DNA of 64,000 nucleotides. Source: Lytechinus variegatus. Its lineage: Eukaryota > Echinodermata > Echinoidea > Temnopleuroida > Toxopneustidae. A program made the position numbers and the translations under genes. The notes below the pieces were generated by a model. The model did not search any database. It saw only the letters and a program-made list of their open reading frames with translations, and was not told the origin of the DNA. Shown piece by piece: positions 50,601 to 62,212 of this stretch. The stretch is from positions 10,690,683-10,754,682 of the forward strand of contig NC_054741.1 of assembly GCF_018143015.1 (NCBI RefSeq), read 5' to 3'. Each line of letters begins with the position of its first letter. Position 1 is the stretch's first letter.

Positions 50601-53600
50601 ATGCATGTTTTGTCATGTGCTTTCTTGGTCATTTACATAGTAATATACTTTTAAATACAGATCAACAGTTTTACATGTATTCCATTGACTATATATGTAT
50701 ATTCTTGTTTTTGTTGCACATCAACTCTTTCCACCCTATCTCTCTCCCTCTCCATATGAATGCATAAACCAAATAAAACATATGAAGAATAATCTCTATA
50801 CCCCACCCACCCTCTATCTTCAACAACCTTCTCTCACTTTCTCTCTCTTTAATCCCATCTAGTTAATCCTTTCTTACCTTAAAGCACACCATAATGGTCT
50901 AAGAGCACTTCAACTCTCATCAACACCATCACTGCACATGGACACATACTGATCCCATAGGGGCATAAACCATACAAAGGAAGCCCAAAGGCTCAAGTCC
51001 AATCAATAGCCCTCCAACAGTATGTCATTCCAAACAATAGATGGCTTGAGGAGCGTTGAGTTGGGACAGGGAACTAATCAATAATGCCAACAATAGATGC
51101 AGTCAAAGGTAGGAAATGTTTGGTCTTAGCACTGACCAAGGACAGAGCCTGGACATTAGGGCCCTAATTCACAAAGGTGGTTTTGAATCTGTGGTTTCTT
51201 GGTTTAGCCATGTTTCATCCTCAATTACAGTTATTTCAACACATACAGAGAAAGCATCAAGTAATAAAGGCACGCTTTTATCATAACATGCTACATATAT
51301 GTCAACTGTTTTGAATCAATGAGTCTACTCATCCAAGCTTGCTCCATTGGGCTTCCCATTCACACTTGTAATATTTACAAACCTTGAGTGACTTGGACTC
51401 CCTCCTCCTGACTTGCTCCTGGTGCTGAGCCTCCTTCTTATATCTGGAGCAATCATCTTTTAGTTTACCAACCTCTTCCTTCAACTGCTCCACCTCCTTC
51501 TCATAATCCGTAACCCCACTGAGCTGCTTCTGTAAAAGCAAAAGCGTTCAAAATGAAGATGTTTCAGGCATTAAAGACAAACATGTAAAATGACTTAGTA
51601 CAGAATCCAATAACTTGACTACCGTACCCAATTATTTCTATATTTGAAAGTGATTTGATCAATCACAATTTATACTTCCATATTTGAGAATGATCAGACC
51701 GATCACAATTTGTTCTTCCATATTCAAAATGATTAGATAAATCACAGATTGTACTTCCATATTCGTGATTGATTAAATAAATCACCACTTGTACTTCCAT
51801 ATTTAAGATTGATTAGATCACTCAAAACTTGTACTTCCATAGTTTAGATTGATCATACCAATCACAACTTGTACTTCCATATTTAAGATTGATTAGATCA
51901 ATCACAACTTGTACTTCCATATTTGAGATTGATTAAATCAATCACAACTTGTACTTCCATATTTGAGATTGATTAGATCAATCACAACTTGTACTTCCAT
52001 ATTTGAGATTGATTAGATCAATCACAACTTGTACTTCCATATTTGAGATTGATTAGATCAATCACAACTTATACTTCCATATTTGTGATTAATCAGATCA
52101 ATCACATCTCTAACTCCAATCATTCATCTCACCTGCTCCTCTTGCATCTGTTTGATCATATTATTAGCCTCCTCCAGCTGCTGCCTCAGGCCCGACTCTA
52201 ATGCTTGGTTGCTATGTTTACCCCTCACTGCTTTATGATCATCATCTTCATCATCCCGAGGGCTGGGGTGATGAGGGTCCCCGCCTCCACCATGCCCATT
52301 CTGTTGCATCAGCCTCAAGGCCTCCTCGGCGGTGAACTGTTTTTCTCTCGCTTCGGCCACCTGACTTTGCTGCTCGCCAAGGGCATCAATGAGCTCTTCC
52401 AATCGACTTGAGATGCTTTGTGAGTGAGTTGATGTGCCTCCTACAAAGTAACAATGGCATGAGATCAAACCAACCCGCCTTTACAATGTATCAAGACTAA
52501 GCAACGGTTCAAAGCCCTACTACAGGTCCCACTACGCGCTTTCAGACTAATTTGACAACCAAAAAATACTTGGTATTTTCTGACAGGGAAATCTACCCAC
52601 ACAACAACATACAAGGAATTTTGTATTACAAGTCCATTACAGGCCCCCATTAGGTGCTTTCAGACCCATTGAAAACTCAAAATACTTGTTATTTTCTGAC
52701 AGGGAAATCTACCCTGATCACAAAATACAATATATTGTTTGTCAGTGTGAGAGCAAACTACCTATGATATCCCTGCAAGAATACTGACTCAAAGGAGGTA
52801 CTGTACGAGCACTTTTTTAAATTATGAGAGCTTTTGAAAGGAGTTCTCGAAGGTTTGGAGGAAAAGCAAATTATAAGTACTTCTATTTATGAATTCCCTT
52901 CAAATATGTTGCGCATAGACACATGGGTGCTGCAGAGCGCTTGGGTTGTGAGCCAGATGAACTAAAAGAAAAAAAAAAGTGCGCACCTCATCTGCTACTC
53001 AGACCATACTGCACATTCGCAGAACTTGGAGAACTTACCCCAAAATGGATCTGAGGGTATGACAATGGTCGTAAAACAATGGTCGTGTACTTATAAGCCT
53101 GAACAAATTCTCATCAATTTATGGGTATTTGGTGATGGATAGGGCAGGACAGCACTTCTGTGTAATTGGCTTTTTAAAGGACGATCTGCCTTAAGAAAGG
53201 TACTTCAATTAAAACAGACCATTTAATTCTCACCTGTTTCGCCTCCTTCCAATTCAAGAATCCTATTTTCCTGGTCTCTAATGATATCCTGAAGACTGTC
53301 TATGAGTTGATGTTTCTCTTGCATATGAGCTTCGTGACTCTTGCGCAAAATCTTGATCTGTTGCCACTTGTTGGCTTTCTCCTTCTCATAGCTGGCCTGG
53401 AATTGTTGGGAACTCTCCCTGAAATTCTATCCAAAGATCAAAGATGACAGGTTTGATTTCATTATTTCACCAAAATTCTCATTCAGATCAATATCCATCT
53501 ATCTTCTTTTAAAACACATTTCACCTGAGAGTGAAGTTGGATTAGGGTGACTTGTCACAACCACTCAGCAGTTTGAATCAGCTTTAATCGAATTACGTTT

Positions 53601-56600
53601 GTGTCCAACTAATAGTTTATACACGTATGTGTTTTTTTTCTTCAAAATATTGAATGATGAACAATGCTTCAGTCCACTATTAAAGATGAGGATTCAAGGG
53701 CCAGTACTCTAAAGTCTGGTTTAATCTAGTCCATGGTCCAAACTCCATGCTAAAATTATGGAAAGCTGAAAATGTAAAACAAGGCAAAAGCAATTTTGTA
53801 TCTCGCCCACTTATGAAAATAACCAGAAATATCATGATTTGCGAGGGCACGCAAGAGAATTATATCGAAACTTCATTGTGAAATGACTGGGATGGAATAA
53901 CACTTGCACGTAAACTTTAATGTTGACCTGAAAATGACCTTTGACCTTACCATGTGACCTCCGACTGTAGCATAACATGCAGGTCCCCCAAGTCTATCTA
54001 ACATCCAAGTTTGGGTGAAAAGTGACTTACGGTTGCAGAGTTAGATGTAATAAGAGTCTTGCATGTAAAGTTTAACGTTGACCTGAAAATAACCTTTGAC
54101 CTTACCATGTGACCTCTGACTGCAGCATAACATGCAGTCCCCCAAGTCCATCTACCATCCAAGTTTGGTTAAAATGCGACTTACGGTTGCGGAGTTAAGA
54201 GTCTTGCATGTAAACTTTAACGTTGACCTGAAAATGACCTTTGACCTTATCATGTGACCTCCGACTGCAGCATAACATGCAGTCCCCCAAGTCCATCTAC
54301 AATCCAAGTTTGGTTAAAATGCGACTTACGGTTGCGGAGTTAAGAGTCTTGCATGTAAACTTTAACGTTGACCTGAAAATGACCTTTGACCTTATCATGT
54401 GACCTCCGACTGCAGCATAACATGCAGGTCCCCCAAGTCCATCTACCATCCAAGTTTGGTTGAAAAGCGACTTACGGTTGCGGAGTTAGGTGTCATAAGA
54501 GAGTCTTGCATGTAAACTTTAATGTTGACCTGAAAATGACCTTTGACCTTACCATATGACGTCAGACTGCAGCATAACATGCAGGTCCCCCAAGTCCATC
54601 TACAATCCAAGTTTGGTTGAAAAGCGACTTACGGTTGAAGAGTTAGGTGTCATAAGAGAGTCTTGCATGTAAACTTTAACGTTGACCTTAAAATTACCTT
54701 TGACCTTACCATATGACGTCAGACTGCAGCATAACATGCAGGTCCCCCAAGTCCATCTACCATCCAAGTTTGGTTGAAAAGCGACTTACGGTTGCAGAGT
54801 TAGGTGTCATAAGAGAGTCTCGCATGTAAACTTTAACGTTGACCTGAAAATTACCTTTGACCTTACCATGTGACCTCCGACTGCAGCATAACATGCAGGG
54901 CCCCCAAGTCCATCTACCATCCAAGTTTTGTTGAAAAGCGACATACGGTTGCGGAGTTAGGTGTCATAAGAGAGTCTTGCATGTAAACTTTAATGTTGAC
55001 CTGAAAATGACCTTTGACCTTACCATATGATGTCAGATTGCAGTATAACATGTAAGTCCCCCAAGTCCATCTACCATCCAAGTTTGGTTGAAAAGTGACT
55101 TACGGTTGTGGAGTTAGGTGTCAGAAGAGTCTTGCATGTAAACTTTAACGTTGACCTGAAAATGACCTTTGACCTTACCATGTGACCTCAGACTGCAGCA
55201 TAACATGCAGATCCCCCAAGTCCATCATCCATCCAAGTTTGGTTGGAAAGCGACTTACGGTTGTGGAGTTATGTGTCATTACAGGTTTGTGACAGATGGA
55301 CGACAGATGACGGACGACATTTGGATCCCTAAGTCTCGCCTTCACCTCTTGTGGGCGAGACAAAAATCAAAAGCTTGTTTACATTGTTTGTTTCTTATCG
55401 TTTCTTTGGGGGTTTTTTTCTTGTTCTTTTGCTCATGCATAAATAATGGTTATTATTTCCATACAGTTATGATTGATTTAAGTGTCAAATGAGCTTGGAA
55501 ATTTAACTTTTACTGAAAAAGATTGTAGTCAAAGTTTGCTCGCCATACAAGTAATTAAACCAGACCAGAGTTGAAATCAAAATAAAAGTTCAGAATATGG
55601 GCGAAGAAATTTAAATCACATAACATTTGGAGCAACTGCTTAACGTTATATGTGGTCACACAATTAATTATTATTTGACGAGTTTGGGTCAAAACTTAAT
55701 TTATATGTTTACTCTCATTTTTACGCTTCTACTTAAAAATAGTTGATGCTGGGATAAACTTCCCCTTTTAATACCTTGACCTTGAGTAGAAGTTCTTCTC
55801 TTTGCTGATGAGTCTGTCTCAATTCCTTTCTTAGAGCCTGAACATCCACATCGGACACCATCGCTAGAGACAAGATAGATAAAAGACATGAGACATGTAT
55901 CAAATCAAGGTGTCAGTCAGGTGACAGGAACACTCATATTTTAATACATTAGAACAATTTAACTAACAATAAATAACAGAGTTATTATATATTTATATTT
56001 GGATGTCAAGAAATCTAATGCTTTGGAAATCCTCCAATCGGTAAGGCAATCAAGATGCTTCTGACCAAAATTTCATTTTAGTCAGGGGCCTTAGGCCTTA
56101 AATTTGAAGTTTTGGGGACAGAGTTTACAAAAGCACCAAACTTTCCCTATGTCACTATTAGTTCAAAAGCTTCATTTTTTCCCACAGAACATGGAGTTGA
56201 AAATTGCATCTTCATGCAAAAATATGCTAATTTATGCAAATTAGCAGTATTTTATGCATGAAGCCAAATGCCATTAGGAATCAATAAAAGTTAATAAAAA
56301 GATACCAAACTTTAGGAAAGTCTCTATCAGGTCAATAGCTTTAATTTTTCCCACAGAACCTGGTGCTGAAAATTGCAACTTTAAAGATACCAGGCTTTAG
56401 AAAAGTCTCTATCAGGTCAATAGCTTTAATTTTTCCCACAGGACATGGTGTTGAAAATTGCATCTCCATGCAAAAATATGCTAATTTATGTAAATTAGCA
56501 GTAATTTATGCATGAAGCCATATGGCAATGGGAATTAATAAAAGTTAATAAAAAGATACCAAACTTTAGGAAAGTCTCTATCAGGTCAATAGCTTTAATT

Positions 56601-59600
56601 TTTCCCACAGAACCTGGTGCTGAAAATTGCAACTTTATGCAAATATATGCTAATTTATGTAAATTAGCAGTAATTTATGCATGAAGCCATATGCCAATAG
56701 GAATTGATTAATAAAAGTAAATAAAGAGATACCAAACCAAAGAAAGTCTCTTTTAGGTCAATAGCATTAAATTTCCTTATCAAACATGATATGAAATCAT
56801 GTTTTTATGCAAAACTATGTTAATTTATGTAAATTAGCTGTTGATTTATAATAATTAGTCTCATTCCAATGGGTTTAACAGTGGAAAAGAGGCCAAACTG
56901 TTGAAGTACCTCTATCACTCAGTTCAAATCTTCAATTGTACATAAAGCATAAAGCCGTATGCCAACCAGAACAGTGGCAAAAATCGAGCAAGAGCGGCCA
57001 GAATCGAGCCGAATTTAGCCCGAATCCTCCGATTTTCGCCAAATGATAACCTGAATAACGACCCGCCGAATCGAACGATTATGCCCGAATTTGCAGAGTA
57101 CGCCACAAAATTTCCCGAAAATGTGCCAGATTCTTTCGAAATGGGCTATAATTTACCGATTCGGCAGCTTTTTGGATGCCATTTTTATAATTTCTGGCCA
57201 ATTCATCTCATTCGTCTATATTCTTCTTTGTATTCAAGTAATGATTCGTACGATATGGGGGGGGGGGGCAAGAATTGGACCTTTAATTACTCTACGACTG
57301 ATACTACGAATCGAGTCTTCCCAAAATACCCCAAAATGCCTCCAAAAATCCAACCGAATTCCATCAGAATACATCCCGAATGTGGCCCGAATGGAATTTG
57401 TTGTGGTCATATTCGGGAATAGTCTGGAGGGTATTCGGCTGGTTTTGAACATTTCAAAATGAGCTGAATTTTTCAGCGAATGTTCCCAAATATTCTTGTA
57501 TTTACGAAGGCAAAACAGAATATTCCTAAACCACCAGAATACGTGTATATGGATGGATTCGCAGCTGATTCGGTTCCGTTCTAACCCTAGCTTTAAGCAA
57601 AGGGTTACACCAAAACCAAATTTTCCCGAACAAAGTCGGATCAATTTTGCCCAAAATGGCCTGGATTCGGTACTTATTCATCTCGGATTCGGGGAGCTCC
57701 CTGAATCGCTTCGGAAGGATCCGGGACTATTCTGTTCTCCCTCCCCAACGGAAACAATCTTGGAGAGATTCTGCTTGTCTTGAAAATTTTAAAACCAGCC
57801 GAATATCCTCCAAAATACTCCAGAATGTGGCCAGACACATTTTTTTCGATCCACATTTGGGATGTATTTGGATGGAATTCGGTTGAATTAATCTTGGGGA
57901 GGCATTTGGATAATTATTTTGGGAAGACGATAGCTCTGATTCGGGACCTATTCAAGACAGATTCGACTCTGATTCGGCCTAAAATTGATTGGGAGAATTT
58001 GGTCTTGGTGTCACCTTAGTTTTAGAGATAGAGATCAATTCATAAGCCAATAAAGAAAAATCACTGAAATTATTCAAGTCACCTTCAATCAAGGGATGAC
58101 AGAAAAAGAAGGATCAGGTCTCTTTGCTCAAATCTTATGTGTCCCTGTTCTAAAAAAATGTACATAGTTGTCAGAGGGGTAGACATGGACAGCTTTTTCT
58201 GCCATGAGAACCATCCAATATACCCTCTTTCTGACAGGGGAAAACTCTACTTGGGAAAGAAATCTGACCTCTTGAATTGCTTTGAAAAGAAAGATGAAAT
58301 ACTGTTTATCTTTTCCATATGATATTATGATTTTTTTTTAATTGTGAAAGGGGTATGCACAGGATTTATAATTTGCATAAATTTGCATTTTAAACATGAT
58401 ACCCTCCTCTGGTCGCATGGAAATTCACTATAATGAATTGTGTAACAGTGTCTCATATGCATAGCGCTGTGCTTGTCCCTCGGCTTAAAACCTCAAAATA
58501 TGATAATTGATGAGTTTACACATATTTGCATAAATTTTGCATAAATTTGCATTAACATTGAAAATTGATTCTTATTCAGGAGCTGTACAGAAATCAATCT
58601 AGATTTGATGTCCCGTCAAAATAAATCCAAAATACCCCCCACCCCCCCCCCCCCCCCCGAAAAAAAAGTAAAGAAATAGGCTTCTATAGAAAAGTTTAGG
58701 TCTGTACTATACATATACAGTAATTCACGGTGAATAGTGTGATGTTGCATAATTTTGCATAAATTAGCCCTGTGAAAAAGGATTCCAGTCATTGATATCG
58801 AGGCATCCTATCAAGAATTAATGTTTTTGGTACCAGTGACACATGTGGAAAAAATTGTGATTTTGACAATTTTATATGTCGATATATGGTAAAACATGTG
58901 TTTTTACATGTGATTTGCATATAATTTGCATAAATTAACCTTAAAAATTGATTCATACTCACCAATTTTATAAAAAATCGACCTGCAGTTAAATGTTTAG
59001 CAAAAGAAGACCCAAATACACAAAAATTGGGCATTTGAAAATTATTTTTAGTGAGATATGGTGAATTATGAGTTTTTGAATAAAATTTGCATAAATTAGT
59101 ATTTTAAAATAGGGTGCCCTTCACCGATTTCAGGGCACCCTATCTAGAATTAATGCTTTTGATACCAGGGACCCACATGCAAAAAATGGCGCTTTTGTAA
59201 ATCCTGTCCCCAAAATTTTGCTAAGGCCCCTGACTATTTATATAAACTTATCTTTAATTTTGTTTAGAATTAGTATGTTTCATAGTGGAATAGTTTCATA
59301 GTCTCACTTTATAAATCAATAAATACAATACATGTACACATGAAACAATGCTGCCTGGTTAAAAGGTCATCTGACTGTACATAATGTGATACTAAAAAGA
59401 CAAAAATACATTACTATACTTTTCAAGCAAATCGCAGCATTACCTAAAACAATCGTTCTAATTCTATGATGGTAATCTAGTGAAAATACTTACAAAGGAT
59501 ATTATACAAAAAAGACATATCGCCCAGGACTATCACAATCACAATGTTAGCTCTTAAATTCTAAACAGATCCTCAGAAATCAGATACATCAAACTCCATA

Positions 59601-62212
59601 ACAGATCATCATATTCATTAGAGACAGACAAACACCACCAATATAATACTGCAATTCATCGAAAATCATTGGCATTGACCAAACAATATGAAAGTATGCG
59701 GAAGAATTATGAAGATGAAATTGAGCGGTTGCACTCTGGTGGTTTCCTATGGACCATGGCACAATGAAAAGGGTTCAAGCATGTTTGTATTTCATGCCTC
59801 GTTACATGGGTGTATGTTTTTATTCATAATTAGTTTTCAGAGCAAATATGAGACATCCTTGGAAAAAGTAGTTAACAATCTTAAAAAGGTACCCCTTTCA
59901 CCTTTAAAGAAAATAATTTTTTTCACATCTTTAGAATATTAGATTTATTTTATGACTTTATAATATTTATGTGTACCCGGTATCTGACATAAAGGAGTGG
60001 TTCTGAATTTCTTTCTAGTACAAATAATAATCAGTCCCACCTAACAGTGTTACCCATTGTATTTTTAATTAGTCCATGCAAGAATGCACTCATATAATAC
60101 TCTATTAACAACTCTGGTATATCTCTCTCTCTCCCTCTCTCCCCCACTCGTACATGCAGAGCTGCCAACTTGAACAAGAGCATTTCAGTATTTTAAAAGT
60201 AGAAAATCAGTATTTTGGTGAGGAAATCAGTATTTCCGAAGAAATGCCATAGGACAACACATAAAACTGAAACTTAGAAATCAGTATTTTGCATGAAACT
60301 ATCAGTATTCTTCTCATTTTTCAGTACTAAATACTGAAAATCAGTACTAGTTGGCACCTCTGTACATGTACTCAGCAGAATCAATATAGAGGGTAACATA
60401 CAGTACAGAGCTGCAACCATTTAATATTTAAAATTGATTGTAACATGGTGTACATGGTGGATTGTATTACAGGGTCCAGGGGAAATTAATGTCAAAATTT
60501 GGGCAGCAAGAGAGAGTACACAACCATACAATGCAATTAATAATGTCTACAAGTACATACGGTATATACAGTAAATACCATTGTGACCCCATACAATATT
60601 GAATTAAAATGCCTATAACTGCATATTGATATGCTAAATATGACTGAAAACGCTGATTATTCCTTTCTAGTTAAACAGATTATAGATACTCTCTTTAATA
60701 AATTTTGTGAAATGATGAATCGCACCCCCCCCCCCAAAAAAAGAGGTTGGTCACTATTCCATTATATTAACATTTTGGATAGAATTTAGGATTTTTCATT
60801 TTAACTCATTTTGGTTGGAATCCTTAGCATAACTGAAATAACTGTTATTATCCCATTTTTTGGTATGAAACTATTTCTCAAGCATAAAATGGGCTTAAAA
60901 TTATCAGGATATAAATAATCCTTAAGCCTATCTGATGAAGAGACATGTAAAATATACTGTAAATATATACATGCGCATTTTATTAAATTGATTCTCTTTC
61001 AAGAAAATTTAAACATTAATTGGAGTGGGCTAAAATATCCTAAAATGTATGATTCTAATTGAAAAAAAAAAGAAATAAATCAAGATACTCATATTATTTA
61101 CATAATCAAACCTTAACCAATGCTTGAGATATGTCTAAAAAAATTTTTTAATAAATCACTTAATATTTTATAAATGTGCATTGTATATAGGCCTTCATAG
61201 CTATAAAGTGTGCAATGATTTTCTGTTTACAAAATTGTCTTTTTCCATGTCTTAAAACCTGTATTTCCAAATCAAACTTGATCTAAAATTAAAAATCCAA
61301 TTTGCCATAGAAGATGTACATGTACATGTACATAGCAAAAACATGCATGGGTTTTTCAAACTATACTGGTATGTAAATTCAATTAATTTCATGACATGAA
61401 AAGTAAAGAACCAAAACTGATTTTCCATTTTGATTTACCAATAAACTCCAACTGAATAAATAATGGAAAATCACTGTCCCTACATGTTCATGTACTGCAC
61501 AAATAATATCTACCCTGCTTCATCACTACATGTTTATTAGTGTAGTTTGATATCTCCACTTGATATGAATGTACCATGTACATGTCATATATGTCAGTGA
61601 TATTTGCTCTCCACTGTCCAAATAATTGGAATTCCATGAACTCATCAATACAGCATCCATGAAAACACACAGACTGCAGCACACACACTATCCAATGTGA
61701 TGCACATACCACTTCGAACCATACCGATTTGATTTGATCGATGTGTACATTTCTCTATGTAAAAATAACATATCAGCTTTGACTCTTAATAAATTGTATG
61801 ATTTCAGCTTTGAAAAATAATATATGCTTTTTATATATTAACATACAAATACCTCATCCTGAACATACATGTACTACAATATTTTTATATAAATATGTAG
61901 GCTTTTACAAGAGAAAAATATACGCATGTATACAAACAACAATTATGGAGAGTATAACGAGCCCAATTCATTTCATAATAACATCCCTTGTAATGACCCA
62001 GGAATCATTACAACATCAAACAACTCCCACATACATTCACTAATAGCATCATTAACATAAAATCCTTCTGGAAAGGAAATAATTGACCAAGGCTCACCTT
62101 TTTTCCCTGTGCCGACACCACTGTCTGCCTCGTCATAGCTTCCATCGCTGCTGTCTCCGTCACTAAGGAGGTCACCTGACGCAAAGAGACGACGAGAGAT
62201 TGCAGTCAGCAT
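38525..62212 (-). CDS. KIFC3: KIFC3-type C-terminal kinesin-14, 18 exons
   Basis: Exons, 5' to 3': 62098-62212, 55775-55863, 53234-53426, 52133-52440, 51383-51529, 49417-49543, 48682-48935, 48229-48429, 47186-47365, 45764-46042, 45008-45301, 44307-44411, 43714-43841, 43255-43372, 42693-42822, 41008-41211, 39931-40109 and 38525-38611. Total 3138 nt, about 1045 aa. All phases agree and all introns are GT..AG. The kinesin-14 neck [13 protein letters not shown] sits at residues 667-679, just before the motor, so this is a minus-end-directed C-terminal motor. The coiled-coil stretch in exons 9-11 ([32 protein letters not shown]) aligns with vertebrate KIFC3 rather than KIFC1 or KIFC2. KIFC3 proteins move membranes and adherens-junction or centrosome cargo along microtubules (family knowledge). 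At about 1045 aa it is longer than human KIFC3 (about 830), mostly through the N-terminal coiled coil. An alternative 5' exon beyond the window cannot be excluded. Confidence 0.94.
38765..39483. mobile_element. TTAA-flanked inverted-repeat element (piggyBac-like)
   Basis: The element begins TTAA then CCCTATCTAGGCCGGGG and ends with the exact reverse complement CCCCGGCCTAGATAGGG then TTAA. TTAA target duplication plus termini starting CCC is the signature of piggyBac-superfamily transposons. No transposase frame is present over about 719 bp, so it is a non-autonomous copy. The perfect 17-bp ends suggest a recent insertion. It sits in the last KIFC3 intron between exons 17 and 18. Confidence 0.8.
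39931..45301 (-). CDS. KIFC3: KIFC3 motor-domain exons 11-17
   Basis: Seven exons encode the neck and complete motor, residues about 632-1017. Visible landmarks in order: neck [13 protein letters not shown] (667-679, exon 11), P-loop GQTGSGKT (753-760, exon 12), the [13 protein letters not shown] segment (exon 13), [13 protein letters not shown] (exon 14), switch I NEHSSRSH (863-870, exon 15), switch [10 protein letters not shown] (894-901) and [12 protein letters not shown] followed by [14 protein letters not shown] (exon 16), then TLMVVQVSP and [11 protein letters not shown] (exon 17). All nucleotide-binding motifs are intact, so an active ATPase is expected. Every exon boundary is supported by a legal splice site and by continuity of the kinesin fold. 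The P-loop has Ser where human KIFC3 has Ala (GQTGAGKT), a common tolerated variant. Confidence 0.96.
44665..45000 (-). repeat. TTTGGTCTA-rich dispersed repeat, copy 2
   Basis: Inverted relative of 17395-17790. Shared landmarks on the minus strand are CATTTGGTCTACTATTAA and ATATCACATGGGCTA. It ends within about 10 bases of the KIFC3 exon 11 donor at 45007. Confidence 0.55.
45475..45742 (+). mobile_element. SINE-like repeat, copy B, in KIFC3 intron 10
   Basis: It matches copy A (142-425, opposite strand) through TTTGCCATTCTCTACCAAGG, AAATGGATACCTGGAAGGAT and, near the end, TCTGTAAAGCGCTTAGAGAT, followed by an A/T-rich tail ending in TTGTTATTGA. It lies between KIFC3 exons 10 and 11, antisense to the gene. 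It is diverged from copy A, which suggests an old family. Confidence 0.5.
45764..62212 (-). CDS. KIFC3: KIFC3 N-terminal and coiled-coil exons 1-10
   Basis: Residues 1-631. Exon 1 (62098-62212) starts [20 protein letters not shown] and is rich in Asp, Ser and Gly. Exons 2-10 are Glu/Lys/Gln-rich with heptad-like spacing, typical of a long dimerising coiled coil, interrupted in exon 4 by a flexible stretch with [20 protein letters not shown]. Exon 1 ends one base into a codon and exon 2 (acceptor at 55863) supplies the other two, giving the junction GKK-A-MVSDVD; the phase match supports the link across a 6.2-kb intron. An in-frame TGA lies shortly 5' of the first ATG. Exon 2 has its own ATG two bases after the acceptor, so an alternative promoter starting at MVSDVD is conceivable. 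Confidence is high for exons 4-10 and lower for exons 1-3, where I have no sequence homologue to compare with. Confidence 0.85.
46829..47002. mobile_element. MITE family M1, copy 3, in KIFC3 intron 9
   Basis: The ends are CTGGGGGGCGTTTCATC and GAAACACCCCAG, flanked on both sides by the 8-bp direct repeat ATAGAGAC, a clean target-site duplication. Eight-bp duplications are typical of hAT-superfamily insertion, so this family is probably moved by a hAT transposase encoded elsewhere (inference). The right arm holds an extra inverted pair of GTCCGACA / CGTTTTATCCGACAAG. Confidence 0.8.
48030..48190. repeat. Degenerate ACT/ACA-triplet-rich stretch
   Basis: Imperfect trinucleotide-rich DNA (CTACTACTACC, ACTTTAACTACTGCC) in KIFC3 intron 8, about 40 bp before the exon 8 donor. 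Probably a decayed microsatellite. Confidence 0.5.
51632..52112. repeat. 40-bp minisatellite in KIFC3 intron 4
   Basis: About 12 tandem units of 40 bp, each with TTGAGATTGATTAGATCAAT and CACAACTTGTACTTCCATA. Central units (51880-52080) are nearly identical and edge units diverged, the usual pattern for an array growing by slippage or unequal exchange. It ends about 20 bases from the exon 4 donor at 52132. Confidence 0.95.
53793..55366. mobile_element. Inverted-repeat element filled with about 157-bp satellite
   Basis: The ends are TTTTGTATCTCGCCCAC and, read inward from the right, TTTTTGTCTCGCCCAC. Inside are nine tandem units, each starting GTAAACTTTAA.GTTGACCTG, at 53910, 54065, 54210, 54355, 54512, 54669, 54826, 54983 and 55138 (spacing 145-157 bp). 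Units carry ATGACCTTTGACCTTA, TAACATGCAGGTCCCCCAAG and CGACTTACGGTTGCGGAGTT. The tail after the last unit has GACAGATGGACGACAGATGA. No protein frame. It fills most of KIFC3 intron 2. Confidence 0.85.
56080..59235. mobile_element. 3.2-kb composite inverted-repeat element in KIFC3 intron 1
   Basis: The left end AGTCAGGGGCCTTAG ... TTTTGGGGACAG is matched by the right end read inward, AGTCAGGGGCCTTAGC ... TTTTGGGGACAGG. The interior has three parts. 56150-56880 has tandem units with TATGCTAATTTATG.AAATTAG and CTTTAATTTTTCCCACAGAA. 56935-58019 is a GC-richer block of repeated GAATTCGG/CCGAAT-type words. 58340-59220 has spaced TTTTGCATAAATTAG units. Open frames in the middle block overlap on both strands and look like by-products of the repeats. 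Confidence 0.75.
60158..60361. mobile_element. hAT-like MITE with 8-bp target duplication
   Basis: Inverted ends AGAGCTGCCAACTTGAA and AGAGGTGCCAACTAGTA, flanked by GTACATGC and GTACATGT (7 of 8 identical). The interior repeats AATCAGTATTT-like words about eight times. It lies in KIFC3 intron 1. Confidence 0.75.

Noticed and set aside
57081..58019. Overlapping frames of 60-136 codons on both strands
   Set aside because: All lie in the GAATTCGG-type repeat core of the 3.2-kb element; repeated words lacking stops create open frames in several phases at once.
4191..58660. G or C homopolymer runs (about 4190, 10441, 25977, 30608, 33639, 58637, 60725) as possible G-quadruplex controls
   Set aside because: They are single long runs, mostly inside transposons or low-complexity DNA, and are prone to sequencing length error; nothing ties them to gene control.
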